DNA of 64,000 nt from Salinibacterium sp. dk2585 (GTDB taxonomy: Bacteria; Actinomycetota; Actinomycetes; Actinomycetales; Microbacteriaceae): NCBI RefSeq assembly GCF_008001035.1, contig NZ_CP042856.1:1-64000 (forward strand). The letters run 5' to 3'. Below, piece after piece: positions 1 to 8,291 of the stretch (the stretch's first letter is position 1; each line of letters opens with the position of its first letter). The position numbers and the translations under genes are program-made. The notes under the pieces are model-generated. The model saw nothing but the letters and a program-made list of their open reading frames with translations. It was not told the DNA's origin and ran no database searches.

Positions 1-40
1 TCCACAGTTATCCACAGGCTTTCCACATGTTGAGAAGGCG
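1..40. promoter_or_regulatory. DnaA-box cluster downstream of dnaA, probable edge of oriC
   Basis: A perfect DnaA box TTATCCACA lies at 8-16. It is preceded by a truncated box at the window edge (TCCACA, 1-6) and followed by a degenerate one (TTTCCACAT, 20-28). In Actinobacteria oriC usually lies between dnaA and dnaN, that is on the 3' side of dnaA, which is where this sits. dnaN is not in the window, so the origin probably continues beyond base 1. Confidence 0.7.
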
Positions 41-100
41 CGCCGAGTTCTGCTATCGCGCGCGCTTGCGGACGAGATGTGGAAAGCGGAACGCCCTCGC

Positions 101-1510
101 TTAACTCGAGAAGCGGTGGTTCTGCTTGATGCGGCTCGTGAGCTCGGTCACCTGGTTGTAGATCGAACGGCGCTCCTTCATGAGCTCCGTGATCTTCTTA
201 TTGGCATACATGACCGTCGTGTGGTCCCGGCCGCCGAAGAGCTGCCCGATCTTAGGCAGCGACAGGTTGGTCATCTCCCGGCAGAGATACATCGCGATCT
301 GCCTGGCCGTCGCGACCGCCTGGGAGCGCGATGAACCATAGAGATCGTCGACGGAGAGCTTGAAGTAGGCAGCCGTGTGGTTGATGATCTCCACCGGCGC
401 GATCACGTTGTCATCGTCGAGCGTGATGAGGTCCTTCAACACCGTCTGTACGAGCGAGAGATCGACCGGCGTCTTGTTGAGACTGGAGAACGCCGTGACC
501 CTGATGAGGGTTCCCTCGAGCTCGCGGATGTTCGATGAGACCTTCGACGCCATGTACTCGAGGATGTCGTCGGGCACCTGGAGACGCTCACTCTGCGCCT
601 TCTTGCGGAGGATCGCGATGCGGGTCTCGAGGTCGGGCGCCTGCACATCCGTGATGAGTCCCCACTCGAAGCGGGAGCGCATCCGGTCTTCGAAGCCCGT
701 CAGGTGCTTGGGCGGCAGGTCGCTCGTGATGACCACCTGCTTGTTGTGGTCGTGCAGCGTGTTGAAGGTGTGGAAGAACGCTTCTTGCGTCGAGTCCTTG
801 CCCTGCAGGAACTGGATGTCGTCGATCAGCAGGATGTCGATGTCGCGATAGCGCGACTGGAAGACGGATGCCCTGTTGTTGGCGATCGAGTTGATGAAGT
901 CGTTCGTGAACTCCTCGGAGCTCACGTAGCGAACACGGATGCCCGGGTACAGGCTCTCGGCATAGTGGCCGATCGCGTGCAGGAGGTGAGTCTTGCCAAG
1001 ACCGGAATCGCCGTAGATGAAGAGGGGGTTGTAGGCCTTGGCGGGAGCCTCCGCGACCGCGACGGCGGCGGCGTGGGCGAAGCGGTTCGAGCCACCGATG
1101 ACGAAGTTGTCGAAGTTGTACTTGGGGTTGAGTCGTGAATCAGAACGTCGTCCCGTGTCGGGAGCTGGGGTCGACGGAGCCGGCTCCATGAGGGGCTGCT
1201 CGTCGATCTCCTCGGCATGGGCCATTGTGACGTGCGAGATCTCCGGGTTCACGACGATCGCGAAGTTGTTGAGTTCCCAGGCGCCGTCGAGATCGGCGAT
1301 CGCGTTCAGGAGTGGAATTCGGATGCGCTGCTCAAGCATCCCCCGGGTGAGGTCATTCGGCACCTCGAGGTAGAGGGTGCCAGCCATGATTCCGCGAGGT
1401 TCCGCCAGGCTCAGGAAGCCCTGAAGCTGCGGCGTGATTCGGTCGTCGTTGCGCAGGGTGTCAACGATTCTTTGCCAGGCTCCCTGCGTAGGATCGACTG
1501 AATCGGTCAT
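101..1510 (-). CDS. dnaA: Chromosomal replication initiator protein DnaA
   Basis: The 469-residue AAA+ initiator binds DnaA boxes at oriC, melts the origin and helps load the DnaB helicase. The sequence shows an N-terminal domain I (about 1-90), a short acidic and proline-rich linker (about 100-130), Walker A GDSGLGKT (167-174), Walker B LLIDDIQ (about 227-233), an RMRSRF box with the arginine finger, and the domain IV DNA-binding signature RDHTTVMYA near the C terminus. The linker is much shorter than in Streptomyces, as expected for Micrococcales. It is divergent from rpmH and flanked by DnaA boxes on both sides, which suggests autoregulation. The ATG at 1510 gives the usual family N terminus. 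Confidence 0.98.
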   Translation of the reverse strand: MTDSVDPTQGAWQRIVDTLRNDDRITPQLQGFLSLAEPRGIMAGTLYLEVPNDLTRGMLEQRIRIPLLNAIADLDGAWELNNFAIVVNPEISHVTMAHAEEIDEQPLMEPAPSTPAPDTGRRSDSRLNPKYNFDNFVIGGSNRFAHAAAVAVAEAPAKAYNPLFIYGDSGLGKTHLLHAIGHYAESLYPGIRVRYVSSEEFTNDFINSIANNRASVFQSRYRDIDILLIDDIQFLQGKDSTQEAFFHTFNTLHDHNKQVVITSDLPPKHLTGFEDRMRSRFEWGLITDVQAPDLETRIAILRKKAQSERLQVPDDILEYMASKVSSNIRELEGTLIRVTAFSSLNKTPVDLSLVQTVLKDLITLDDDNVIAPVEIINHTAAYFKLSVDDLYGSSRSQAVATARQIAMYLCREMTNLSLPKIGQLFGGRDHTTVMYANKKITELMKERRSIYNQVTELTSRIKQNHRFSS

Positions 1511-1842
1511 CCGGCGCTTCCTCCCCCATCCACGGTCTAAGGTTCCTGCGGGCCCGTGCTGTGCGCGGTGTCACTGTCGCAGTTATACACAGGGTTATCC
1601 ACTGCCTGTGCAGTCACACCACCTTAGTTTGTCTCGGCGGGTCATCCACAAGCACCATTTCGTGATGTGGATAATGACAGGTTGCTGTGCGCGGTTTGAC
1701 CGATGCCAAGAAAGAACGTATTTTTAAGCAGTTGACTTCTGCCTTCCGGCACATTCGTCATTCCACGCTCTCGTGAGTGCGCTCACTGGCGTGAACGAAT
1801 GCACGACATCGATTTTTTTCACCCACCTGCGGAGATCCCACC
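1511..1842. promoter_or_regulatory. dnaA-rpmH intergenic region with four DnaA boxes
   Basis: No gene is present in these 332 bases. Four DnaA-box-like sites are visible: TTATACACA (1583-1591), TTATCCACT (1595-1603), TCATCCACA (1642-1650) and the inverted perfect box TGTGGATAA (1666-1674). A -35-like TTGACT at 1732-1737 may belong to the rpmH promoter, but I see no convincing -10 at standard spacing. The sites are placed to repress dnaA autogenously or to form part of a bipartite origin. Confidence 0.7.
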
Positions 1843-1980
1843 ATGAGCAAGAGAACGTTCCAGCCGAACAACCGCCGTCGTGCCAAGGTGCACGGTTTCC
1901 GCCTGCGCATGCGCACCCGTGCCGGACGCGCGATCCTCAACGCGCGTCGCCGCAAGGGCCGCACCGAGCTCTCCGCTTAG
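1843..1980 (+). CDS. rpmH: 50S ribosomal protein L34
   Basis: This 45-residue, strongly basic protein has the invariant L34 pattern: [20 protein letters not shown] at the start and a C terminus of clustered arginines (NARRRKGR). L34 is a small 50S subunit protein. It lies between dnaA and rnpA as in nearly all bacteria. The ATG follows GGAG at about 1831-1834, at normal spacing. The gene is too short for most ORF cut-offs. Confidence 0.98.
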   Translation: MSKRTFQPNNRRRAKVHGFRLRMRTRAGRAILNARRRKGRTELSA

Positions 1981-1999
1981 TCACGACCGGTCCGGTTCG

Positions 2000-2377
2000 G
2001 TGCTGGCTCGAGCCGAGCGGCTCGTCAGCGCCGCCGATTATCGACGTACTGTCCGGCGAGGTCGGCGGGCGTCGAGTGAACTCATGACCGTATATGTGCT
2101 CATGGGTTCTTCCGGTGAGACCTCTCGCTTCGGGTTCATCGTCTCGAAGGCAGTTGGCAATGCTGTTACCCGCAACCGGGTGCGCCGTCGCCTGAAGGCC
2201 ATCTGTCACACCGCGCTCTCTGCAGAGGAGAGTAATGCTCGTGTCGACGCCGTCATCCGCGCCCATCCGGCATCTGCGACGGCCGGGTTCCAGGAGCTTG
2301 AGAGCGATGTCCTGCGCCTGCTCGAAAGAAGCAAGGCCCTCCTCGCTTCTTCGACGCCACTCAGCGGTGCACGATGA
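2000..2377 (+). CDS. rnpA: Ribonuclease P protein component
   Basis: This protein subunit of RNase P helps the catalytic RNA remove tRNA 5' leaders. From the GTG at 2000 the product is 125 residues, begins MLARAERLVSAADYR, and carries the family motif with clustered arginines RNRVRRRLK at about residues 56-64. The reading frame is open further upstream, but those residues overlap rpmH and do not look like the family. Its stop overlaps the yidD ATG by four bases, so rpmH-rnpA-yidD-yidC probably form one transcript. Confidence 0.95.
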   Translation: MLARAERLVSAADYRRTVRRGRRASSELMTVYVLMGSSGETSRFGFIVSKAVGNAVTRNRVRRRLKAICHTALSAEESNARVDAVIRAHPASATAGFQELESDVLRLLERSKALLASSTPLSGAR

Positions 2378-2709
2378 GGGCGCTGCGTCTGCTCTGGTTG
2401 CTTCCGCGCAATGTGTGCGTGGCGATCTTGCACGTCTACCGGGCAGTTATCTCTCCTCTCTATGGGGATGTGTGCCGCTACTACCCCTCATGCTCGGCCT
2501 ACGCGCTTGAAGCCATCCGGGTTCACGGGGTCGTCAAGGGCATTGGCCTCGGCTCGCTTCGGCTGGCGCGCTGTCATCCGTGGGCAGCCGGCGGTGTTGA
2601 TGACGTCCCACCCCACGGCACTCATGCAGTGCGTCTCAGTCGTTGGGGTTTCGTGCTGGATCTCGAGCACCACTCCCCTGTTCACCACATGCACCAACGA
2701 AAGGTCTGA
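2374..2709 (+). CDS. yidD: Membrane protein insertion efficiency factor YidD
   Basis: This 111-residue protein has the YidD signature: an N-terminal amphipathic helix, then YRAVISPLYG, CRYYPSCSAYALEAI and the LGSLRLARCHPW stretch. YidD acts at the membrane with YidC and assists insertion of inner-membrane proteins. The ATG overlaps the rnpA stop (ATGA), indicating translational coupling, and yidC starts eight bases after its stop. The C-terminal tail after the conserved core is variable in the family. Confidence 0.95.
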   Translation: MRALRLLWLLPRNVCVAILHVYRAVISPLYGDVCRYYPSCSAYALEAIRVHGVVKGIGLGSLRLARCHPWAAGGVDDVPPHGTHAVRLSRWGFVLDLEHHSPVHHMHQRKV

Positions 2710-2717
2710 TCCAGCAC

Positions 2718-3662
2718 ATGGATTTCATAGGCGCGATTCTCTGGCCGATCAAATGGGCGATCGAGGCGATCCTCGTCGCGTTCCACACCGTCTTGACGGC
2801 GATCGGGCTCGACCCTGACGATGGTGTGACCTGGGTGCTGTCGATCGTCGGCCTCGTGCTGGTGGTGAGGGCGCTGCTCATTCCGCTATTTGTGCGGCAG
2901 ATCAAGAGTCAGCGCCGGATGCTCGAGGTCTCTCCCCAACTGAAGAAGATCCAGGACAAGTACCGGGGCAAGAAGGACCAGTTCTCGCGTGAGGCAATGT
3001 CGCGCGAGACGATGGAGCTCTATAAGAAGACGGGAACGAACCCGCTCAGCTCCTGCCTCCCTCTCCTCATCCAGATGCCGATCTTCTTCGGTCTCTTCTC
3101 CGTGCTGCAGAATGCGCAGCACAATGGCGTCGGCGTCGGCCTACTCAACGAGAAGCTCTCCACCTCCTTCGGTGAGTCGGTGTTCCTGGGTGCGCCACTC
3201 AAACTCGCCATTAGCACTGCCGACGGAAACTGGACCGTCATCGTCATCGCGTCGATCATGGTCATCCTCATGACGGCGTCGCAGTTCATCACGCAGCTGC
3301 AGATCATGTCGAAGAACCAGTCGCCCGAGATGAAGAACAGTCCGATGTTCAAGCAGCAGCGAATCCTGCTGTATATCCTCCCCCTCGTCTTCCTGTTCTC
3401 CGGCTTCACCTTCCCCCTCGGCGTCATGTTCTACTGGCTCGTTTCGAACATCTGGACGATGGTGCAGCAGTTCATCGTCATCCGGAACATGCCGACCCCT
3501 GGCAGTGAAGCAGCGCTCGCCCGCGAGGCGCGTCTGGCCAAGAAGGCGCAGCGTCGCGGCATCACGATCGTCGAAGACGAGAAGCCTGCCGTCGAGAAGC
3601 CCAAGCCGGCGCAGCGCCAGCAGCCCGTCAACCCCAAGAACCGTAAAAAGAAGAAGAAGTAG
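2718..3662 (+). CDS. yidC: Membrane protein insertase YidC/Oxa1
   Basis: This polytopic insertase integrates proteins into the cytoplasmic membrane alone or with SecYEG. From the ATG at 2718 the product is 314 residues. It is the short Gram-positive-type form without the large periplasmic domain of proteobacteria. Helical segments include VLSIVGLVLVVRALLIPLFV, the LSSCLPLLIQMPIFFGLFSV region and LPLVFLFSGFTFPLGVMFYW. The tail is lysine-rich (NPKNRKKKKK), a typical ribosome-interacting end. An AAAGG element lies about 14 bases upstream of the chosen ATG. The open frame extends 75 bases further upstream but overlaps yidD. Confidence 0.95.
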   Translation: MDFIGAILWPIKWAIEAILVAFHTVLTAIGLDPDDGVTWVLSIVGLVLVVRALLIPLFVRQIKSQRRMLEVSPQLKKIQDKYRGKKDQFSREAMSRETMELYKKTGTNPLSSCLPLLIQMPIFFGLFSVLQNAQHNGVGVGLLNEKLSTSFGESVFLGAPLKLAISTADGNWTVIVIASIMVILMTASQFITQLQIMSKNQSPEMKNSPMFKQQRILLYILPLVFLFSGFTFPLGVMFYWLVSNIWTMVQQFIVIRNMPTPGSEAALAREARLAKKAQRRGITIVEDEKPAVEKPKPAQRQQPVNPKNRKKKKK

Positions 3663-3668
3663 GCATTC

Positions 3669-4199
3669 GTGACTGACAACATCGTCCCCGTGAATGAAGC
3701 AACCATCGAAGCGGATGGCGTCCAGCAGACGGCGAGCTCCGTGACCGAGCTCGAAGAAGAAGGCGACATCGCCGCCGATTACATCGAGGAGTTGCTCGAT
3801 ATCACTGACCTCGATGGGGACATCGAGATCGATGTGCGTGGTGGGCGTGCGTATGTATCGGTGACATCCGCCGAAGACAGCAACCTCCGAGTACTTGCCA
3901 AGACCGAGACGGTGAACGCTCTGCAGGAACTCACGCGCATCGCCGTGCAGACCAAGACCGGAAGCTTCTCGCGTCTGATCCTCGACGTGGGCGGATCACG
4001 CGAGGCGCGCCAGAAGGAACTAGCGGACCTTGTCGAGCGTGCGGTCGAGCGCATCGAGGCTGGCGCTACGTCCGCAGCGCTGCCGCCCATGTCGTCCTAT
4101 GAGCGCAAGCTCGTGCACGACATCGTGGCCGAGAAAGGCTTCACCTCGGAGTCGGAGGGCGAGGGCCGCGACCGCCACACGGTGGTTCGTCGGGCCTAG
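3669..4199 (+). CDS. jag: Jag/KhpB-type RNA-binding protein (KH and R3H domains)
   Basis: The 176-residue protein starts at a GTG six bases after the yidC stop. It has an acidic N terminus (about 1-45), a KH-like region (about 46-110) and a C-terminal R3H region (about 120-176: SYERKLVHDIVAEKGF ... RDRHTVV). The Jag/SpoIIIJ-associated family lies next to yidC in Gram-positive bacteria and binds RNA; roles in cell-wall and division regulation are known from firmicutes. The N-terminal Jag_N domain found in firmicutes is absent, as is usual for Actinobacteria. Confidence 0.92.
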   Translation: MTDNIVPVNEATIEADGVQQTASSVTELEEEGDIAADYIEELLDITDLDGDIEIDVRGGRAYVSVTSAEDSNLRVLAKTETVNALQELTRIAVQTKTGSFSRLILDVGGSREARQKELADLVERAVERIEAGATSAALPPMSSYERKLVHDIVAEKGFTSESEGEGRDRHTVVRRA

Positions 4200-4208
4200 G
4201 CTGCCTCA

Positions 4209-4224
4209 TGTTTCACGTGAAACA
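4209..4224. promoter_or_regulatory. parS site 1 (perfect)
   Basis: The 16-base palindrome TGTTTCACGTGAAACA matches the bacterial parS consensus at every position. It lies ten bases after jag and about 900 bases upstream of parA. parS sites are bound by ParB and nucleate the origin-segregation complex. Confidence 0.97.
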
Positions 4225-4258
4225 TCTCAAGTTGGGTCGTAGTAGCTCCGCGGCCTGA

Positions 4259-4274
4259 AGTGTTACGTGAAACG
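4259..4274. promoter_or_regulatory. Degenerate parS-like site
   Basis: The sequence AGTGTTACGTGAAACG matches the parS consensus at 12 of 16 positions. The right half (ACGTGAAAC) is intact and the left half is decayed. It lies between two good sites and may be a relic or a weak ParB site. Confidence 0.45.
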
Positions 4275-4320
4275 TCTGCTTATGTGGGGTGCTGCGAAAG
4301 CCTTATCGATGCGGCGGCAA

Positions 4321-4336
4321 GGTTTCACGTGAAACA
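4321..4336. promoter_or_regulatory. parS site 2
   Basis: The sequence GGTTTCACGTGAAACA matches 15 of 16 consensus positions. It lies about 50 bases upstream of rsmG. Confidence 0.93.
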
Positions 4337-4383
4337 TAGCTTGGATCCGGAATCGAGATTGATTGCGACGACGAAGGATGGAT

Positions 4384-5016
4384 ATGCCTGACACCAACAT
4401 TGAGCGCGAGCCGGAGGCTGCCGCGGCGCTGTTCGGTGATCGCATAGAACTTGCCCGGAGTTTTGTGGCCGACCTCGGGCAACGGGGCGAGGAGTTGGGC
4501 CTCATCGGACCGCTCGAACTCCCCCGCCTGTGGACACGGCACGTCGTGAACTCAGCGCTCATGGCCCCGCTTCTCCGCCCGGGCCGTGTCGGTGACATCG
4601 GCAGCGGCGCAGGACTCCCTGGCATCGCGCTGGCAATTGCTCGTCCCGACGTCGATTTCGTCCTGATCGAACCCATGGAGAGGCGTGTCGCGTGGCTGAA
4701 CGAGCAGGTCTCGGCACTCGGCCTCGGCAACGTTGAGGTCATGCGGGCACGCGCAGAGGAAGCGAAGCTCAGCCCGTGGCTTGACCAAGCGACCGCTCGC
4801 GCTGTGAGCGCGCTCAGTAAGCTCATTCCCCTCGTGGCGCCACTCATGAAGTCGGGAGGCGAAGTCCTGTTCTTCAAGGGAGCGAGCGTGGACAAGGAGA
4901 TCGAGGCGGCATCGAAGGTCATCCGCCGCCATCGCCTGCATGACATCGAAGTGCTCGTACTGGGCGAGGACCTCGGCACGGAACCCACGCGGGTGTTTCG
5001 GGCTACAGTGGATTGA
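4384..5016 (+). CDS. rsmG: 16S rRNA (guanine(527)-N7)-methyltransferase RsmG
   Basis: RsmG transfers a methyl group from SAM to N7 of G527 in 16S rRNA; loss gives low-level streptomycin resistance in many bacteria. The product (210 residues) shows the SAM-binding loop DIGSGAGLPGIALAIARP and the family block RAVSALSKLIPLVAPLMKSGG. I chose the ATG at 4384 because GAAGGA (4373-4378) is five bases upstream of it; an ATG at 4378 and a TTG at 4363 are also in frame. It sits between jag and parA, surrounded by parS sites. Confidence 0.95.
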   Translation: MPDTNIEREPEAAAALFGDRIELARSFVADLGQRGEELGLIGPLELPRLWTRHVVNSALMAPLLRPGRVGDIGSGAGLPGIALAIARPDVDFVLIEPMERRVAWLNEQVSALGLGNVEVMRARAEEAKLSPWLDQATARAVSALSKLIPLVAPLMKSGGEVLFFKGASVDKEIEAASKVIRRHRLHDIEVLVLGEDLGTEPTRVFRATVD

Positions 5017-5118
5017 CCCTTTCCTGGCTCCCGGACTCCGCGAGCACCGGCCGGGACGGCGCGAACTGACGCGAACCCGACGCGGTATGCATGACACACT
5101 TCCCTCGATAGACCAGAA

Positions 5119-5134
5119 GGTTTCACGTGAAACA
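5119..5134. promoter_or_regulatory. parS site 3, overlapping the parA ribosome-binding site and start codon
   Basis: The sequence GGTTTCACGTGAAACA matches 15 of 16 parS positions. The centre CACGTG contains the parA GTG start (5127-5129), and the Shine-Dalgarno AGAAGG (5115-5120) runs into its left edge. ParB binding here could therefore occlude parA expression directly. Confidence 0.93.
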
Positions 5135-6242
5135 TCACGACAACGGCAGCGGCAGTCCCGAGCTCGACCAGCGTGCCCGCGAGGAACTGGAGTCTGCATT
5201 TGCGGTGAGTGGTAGCGGGGACGTCGTGCGAGAACTGGGCGGCGCGGTCGATTCCGCCACTGCCAACGCCATGGACAGTCCGAGCAAGGCACCCGCTTCC
5301 GCGAGCGAGCCGAAGGCGAAGAAGGCTTCGTCACCCTCCGCGCTCGGAGGCTTCGCCGACACTCCCCTGGCCCGCGAACTGTCTGAGATCACCCGCCGCA
5401 GACGCGCGCTTGAGGCCGAGGAGCTCCCCCTGCCAGGAACGACGCGGGTGATCACCGTCGCGAACCAGAAGGGCGGGGTCGGCAAGACCACGACCACGGT
5501 GAACCTCGCAGCCGCCCTCGCCAAGAATGGTGCTCGCGTACTGGTGATCGACCTTGATCCCCAGGGTAACGCGTCGACCGCACTGGGTGTTGAACACCGC
5601 TCCGACACCGTGAGCGTCTACGACGTCATCGTCAATGACGTCGAAATCGCGAATGTCGTGAAGAAGAGCACTGAAGGCGGAGAGCTGTACTGCCTTCCGG
5701 CCACGATTCATCTGGCTGGCGCAGAGATCGAGCTTGTGTCCCTCGTTGCCCGCGAGCAGCGCCTGCGTTCTGCGCTCGACAAGTTTCTGAGCGAAACCGA
5801 AGAACCCTTCCACTACGTCTTCATCGATTGCCCTCCCTCCCTCGGACTGCTGACGATCAATGCGTTCGTTGCCGCGCGTGAGGTACTGATCCCGATCCAG
5901 TGCGAGTACTACGCACTCGAGGGACTCAGCCAACTGCTCAACAACATCAAGCTCATCGAACGACACCTCAATCCCGAACTTGTCGTCTCGACGATCCTGC
6001 TCACGATGTATGACTCGCGCACGAACCTGTCCAACCAGGTGGCGGATGACGTGCGACAGCACTTCCCCGCCGAAGTGCTCGCCACGCCCATCCCCAGATC
6101 TGTAAGAATCAGCGAAGCGCCGAGCTTTGGGCTCAGTGTCATCAGCTACGACACCAACTCGCCGGGTTCGATCTCCTATCTTGAAGCGGCCGCGGAGATC
6201 GCCCGACGGGGGGCTCCCGAGAGCACCAGCGCCGCCAAATAG
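5127..6242 (+). CDS. parA: Chromosome partitioning ATPase ParA
   Basis: This 371-residue Walker-type ATPase forms DNA-bound dimers and moves ParB-parS complexes apart. The deviant Walker A box KGGVGKTT is at 115-122, followed by VIDLDPQGNAS and FIDCPPSLG. The first 110 residues are low-complexity and charged, a variable extension seen in actinobacterial ParA. The GTG start is supported by AGAAGG six bases upstream, and the start lies inside a parS palindrome. An internal ATG at 5271 would give a shorter protein but has weaker context. parB follows after 50 bases. Confidence 0.96.
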   Translation: MKHHDNGSGSPELDQRAREELESAFAVSGSGDVVRELGGAVDSATANAMDSPSKAPASASEPKAKKASSPSALGGFADTPLARELSEITRRRRALEAEELPLPGTTRVITVANQKGGVGKTTTTVNLAAALAKNGARVLVIDLDPQGNASTALGVEHRSDTVSVYDVIVNDVEIANVVKKSTEGGELYCLPATIHLAGAEIELVSLVAREQRLRSALDKFLSETEEPFHYVFIDCPPSLGLLTINAFVAAREVLIPIQCEYYALEGLSQLLNNIKLIERHLNPELVVSTILLTMYDSRTNLSNQVADDVRQHFPAEVLATPIPRSVRISEAPSFGLSVISYDTNSPGSISYLEAAAEIARRGAPESTSAAK

Positions 6243-6292
6243 CGGCCGGCCCGAAGAATCACAAAGCAAGACCAGGACGAACGGAAACACCA

Positions 6293-7258
6293 ATGGCAGC
6301 AAAGCGCACGGGACTCGGCCGCGGCATCGGCGCCCTCATTCCCACCGATGAAGGTTCGCCGGCTCGACCAGTCGACGTGTTCTTTCCTTCCAACGCGCGT
6401 CCCGCGAGCACCGAGGAAGAAATTCCCGGTCTCGCAGAGGTGCCGGGAGCGCGTCTTGCCAGCATCGACCCCAAGAAGGTCGTCCCCAACGCCAACCAGC
6501 CGCGCCATGTCTTTGTGCAGGAAGAACTCGACGAGCTGATCCACTCGATTCGCGAGTTTGGCGTGCTCCAGCCGATCGTTGTGCGGCCAATTGCGGATGC
6601 CGACCCCGATGGGCCCGAATATGAACTCGTCATGGGCGAGCGCCGACTGCGGGCCACCAAGCATCTCGGGCTCGACAGCATCCCCGCCGTCATCAAGAAC
6701 ACCGCGGATGACGCCATGCTCCGCGATGCGCTCCTCGAGAACCTGCACCGCGCGAACCTCAATCCGCTTGAAGAGGCGTCGGCCTACCAGCAGCTCCTTT
6801 CAGATTTCGGCATCACGCAGGAGCAGTTGGCCGAGAGGATCGGTCGTTCCCGCCCACAGATCACCAACACCCTCCGGCTGCTTCGCCTCCCGGAGAGCGT
6901 GCAGCAGCGTGTCGCCGCGGGAGTGCTCAGCGCCGGCCATGCCCGCGCGATCCTGTCGACCGGTGAGCCTGAGGCGATGGAGCGACTGGCCGACAAGATC
7001 ATCAACGAGGACCTGTCGGTGCGGTCTGCCGAAGCGGCGGCTGGCCAACTCTCGAACAAACCTAAGCGCGCCACTAACCCCACCCGCGGCGGTCGCCATG
7101 GTCAACTCGACGAAATTGCTGAACGCCTCGGCGATCGACTCGACACGCGGGTCAAGGTCACCCTGGGCGCGAAGAAGGGCTCGATCGTGATCGACTTTGC
7201 GACCGTGGGAGACCTCAACCGCATCCTCGGCGAATTGGGAGATCCCGGCTTCCAGTAG
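6293..7258 (+). CDS. parB: Chromosome partitioning protein ParB
   Basis: This 321-residue CTP-dependent clamp loads at parS and spreads. Visible are the N-terminal GLGRGIGALIP motif that contacts ParA, the CTP-binding motifs GERR (115-118) and ENLHR (149-153), the helix-turn-helix GITQEQLAERIGRSRPQITN (about 173-192), and a C-terminal dimerisation domain (about 265-321). The target sites are the parS elements at 4209, 4321 and 5119. It forms an operon with parA. Confidence 0.97.
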   Translation: MAAKRTGLGRGIGALIPTDEGSPARPVDVFFPSNARPASTEEEIPGLAEVPGARLASIDPKKVVPNANQPRHVFVQEELDELIHSIREFGVLQPIVVRPIADADPDGPEYELVMGERRLRATKHLGLDSIPAVIKNTADDAMLRDALLENLHRANLNPLEEASAYQQLLSDFGITQEQLAERIGRSRPQITNTLRLLRLPESVQQRVAAGVLSAGHARAILSTGEPEAMERLADKIINEDLSVRSAEAAAGQLSNKPKRATNPTRGGRHGQLDEIAERLGDRLDTRVKVTLGAKKGSIVIDFATVGDLNRILGELGDPGFQ

Positions 7259-7284
7259 CCGCGATTCCTGCGCTGACCAGGGAT

Positions 7285-8247
7285 TTATCCGCGCGCGTCG
7301 CGGAGTGCTGCCTGGCAGAGCGCGAGGTACGCCCAGCCCACATCGTGTCCTGCGACCTCTAAGGCGCGGGGGAACAGTGACGTCTCAGTCAGGCCAGGCA
7401 TGACGCTCGCCTCGAGGAAGAACGGCGTGCCCGCGCCATCCACCATGAAGTCCATGCGCGAGATGTGGCGGAGGCGAAGCGTCTCATGTGCCGCGATGGC
7501 CGCCACCGACGCGCGGGCGGCGACCTCGTGTGAGATACGCGCGGGCGTGTAGAACCGCGTCTCCCCTGCGTTGTAGCGTGCCTCGAAGCTGTAGAACCCG
7601 GAAATGGGCTCGATCTCGACGGGCGGAACAGCAACGGGCCCGTCACCCGTATCGATGACGCATACAGAGATCTCGGTGCCGGTGATCTTCTGCTCGACGA
7701 GGGCGACGTCACCGTAGCGGTAGGCATGCACCATCGCGGTCGCGAGGTCAGCCGGGTCGTCGACGATCGTGACCCCCTGTGCGGAACCGCCCTGGGCCGG
7801 CTTGACGACCACCGGGCCACTCAGCTCGGCCGATATGCGGTCGAGCACGTTGACCGCCCCGAGGTCGCGAAAGGTGTCACGCGAGAGAGCGATAGAGCGC
7901 GGAGTCGACACGCCCACCCGGCTGACCAGGGTTTTTGCTGTCGGCTTGTCCCACGCCATCCGAGACGCGTCGGCTCGGGAGCCGACGAAGGGCACACCGA
8001 CGAAGTCGAGGAGGCCGCGCAGCGAGCCATCCTCTCCCCCGGCACCGTGCAGCGCGGGCCAGACCACGTCGGGCTGCCGGGATTCAAGGTATGCGAACAG
8101 CGACGCATCCGGATCGCGCAGTTCGACCGTGACCCCCTGGGAACGAAGGCTGTCGGCGATGCGACGGCCGGAACGCAGCGAGACATCCCGCTCGTGCGAT
8201 ATGCCGCCAGCGAGGATCAGTACGGAACTCGGGGTGAACTCGTCCAT
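7285..8247 (-). CDS. ddl: D-alanine--D-alanine ligase family protein (ATP-grasp)
   Basis: The 320-residue ATP-grasp enzyme resembles D-Ala-D-Ala ligase, which makes the dipeptide for peptidoglycan precursors. Motifs include the N-terminal LAGGISHERDVSLRSG, the glycine-rich ATP loop KPAQGGSAQGVTIV, VEQKITGTEISVCV and the metal-binding end FFLEASVMPGLTETSLFP. It is convergent with parB. Many Actinobacteria keep a second, longer Ddl elsewhere, so this copy may be a paralogue; substrate specificity is inferred. The aminotransferase gene lies 44 bases upstream on the same strand. Confidence 0.85.
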   Translation of the reverse strand: MDEFTPSSVLILAGGISHERDVSLRSGRRIADSLRSQGVTVELRDPDASLFAYLESRQPDVVWPALHGAGGEDGSLRGLLDFVGVPFVGSRADASRMAWDKPTAKTLVSRVGVSTPRSIALSRDTFRDLGAVNVLDRISAELSGPVVVKPAQGGSAQGVTIVDDPADLATAMVHAYRYGDVALVEQKITGTEISVCVIDTGDGPVAVPPVEIEPISGFYSFEARYNAGETRFYTPARISHEVAARASVAAIAAHETLRLRHISRMDFMVDGAGTPFFLEASVMPGLTETSLFPRALEVAGHDVGWAYLALCQAALRDARG

Positions 8248-8291
8248 TGCGATGGGGTTCCTTCGGGGTCTTGCGGTGCCTGCAGGGCGCG

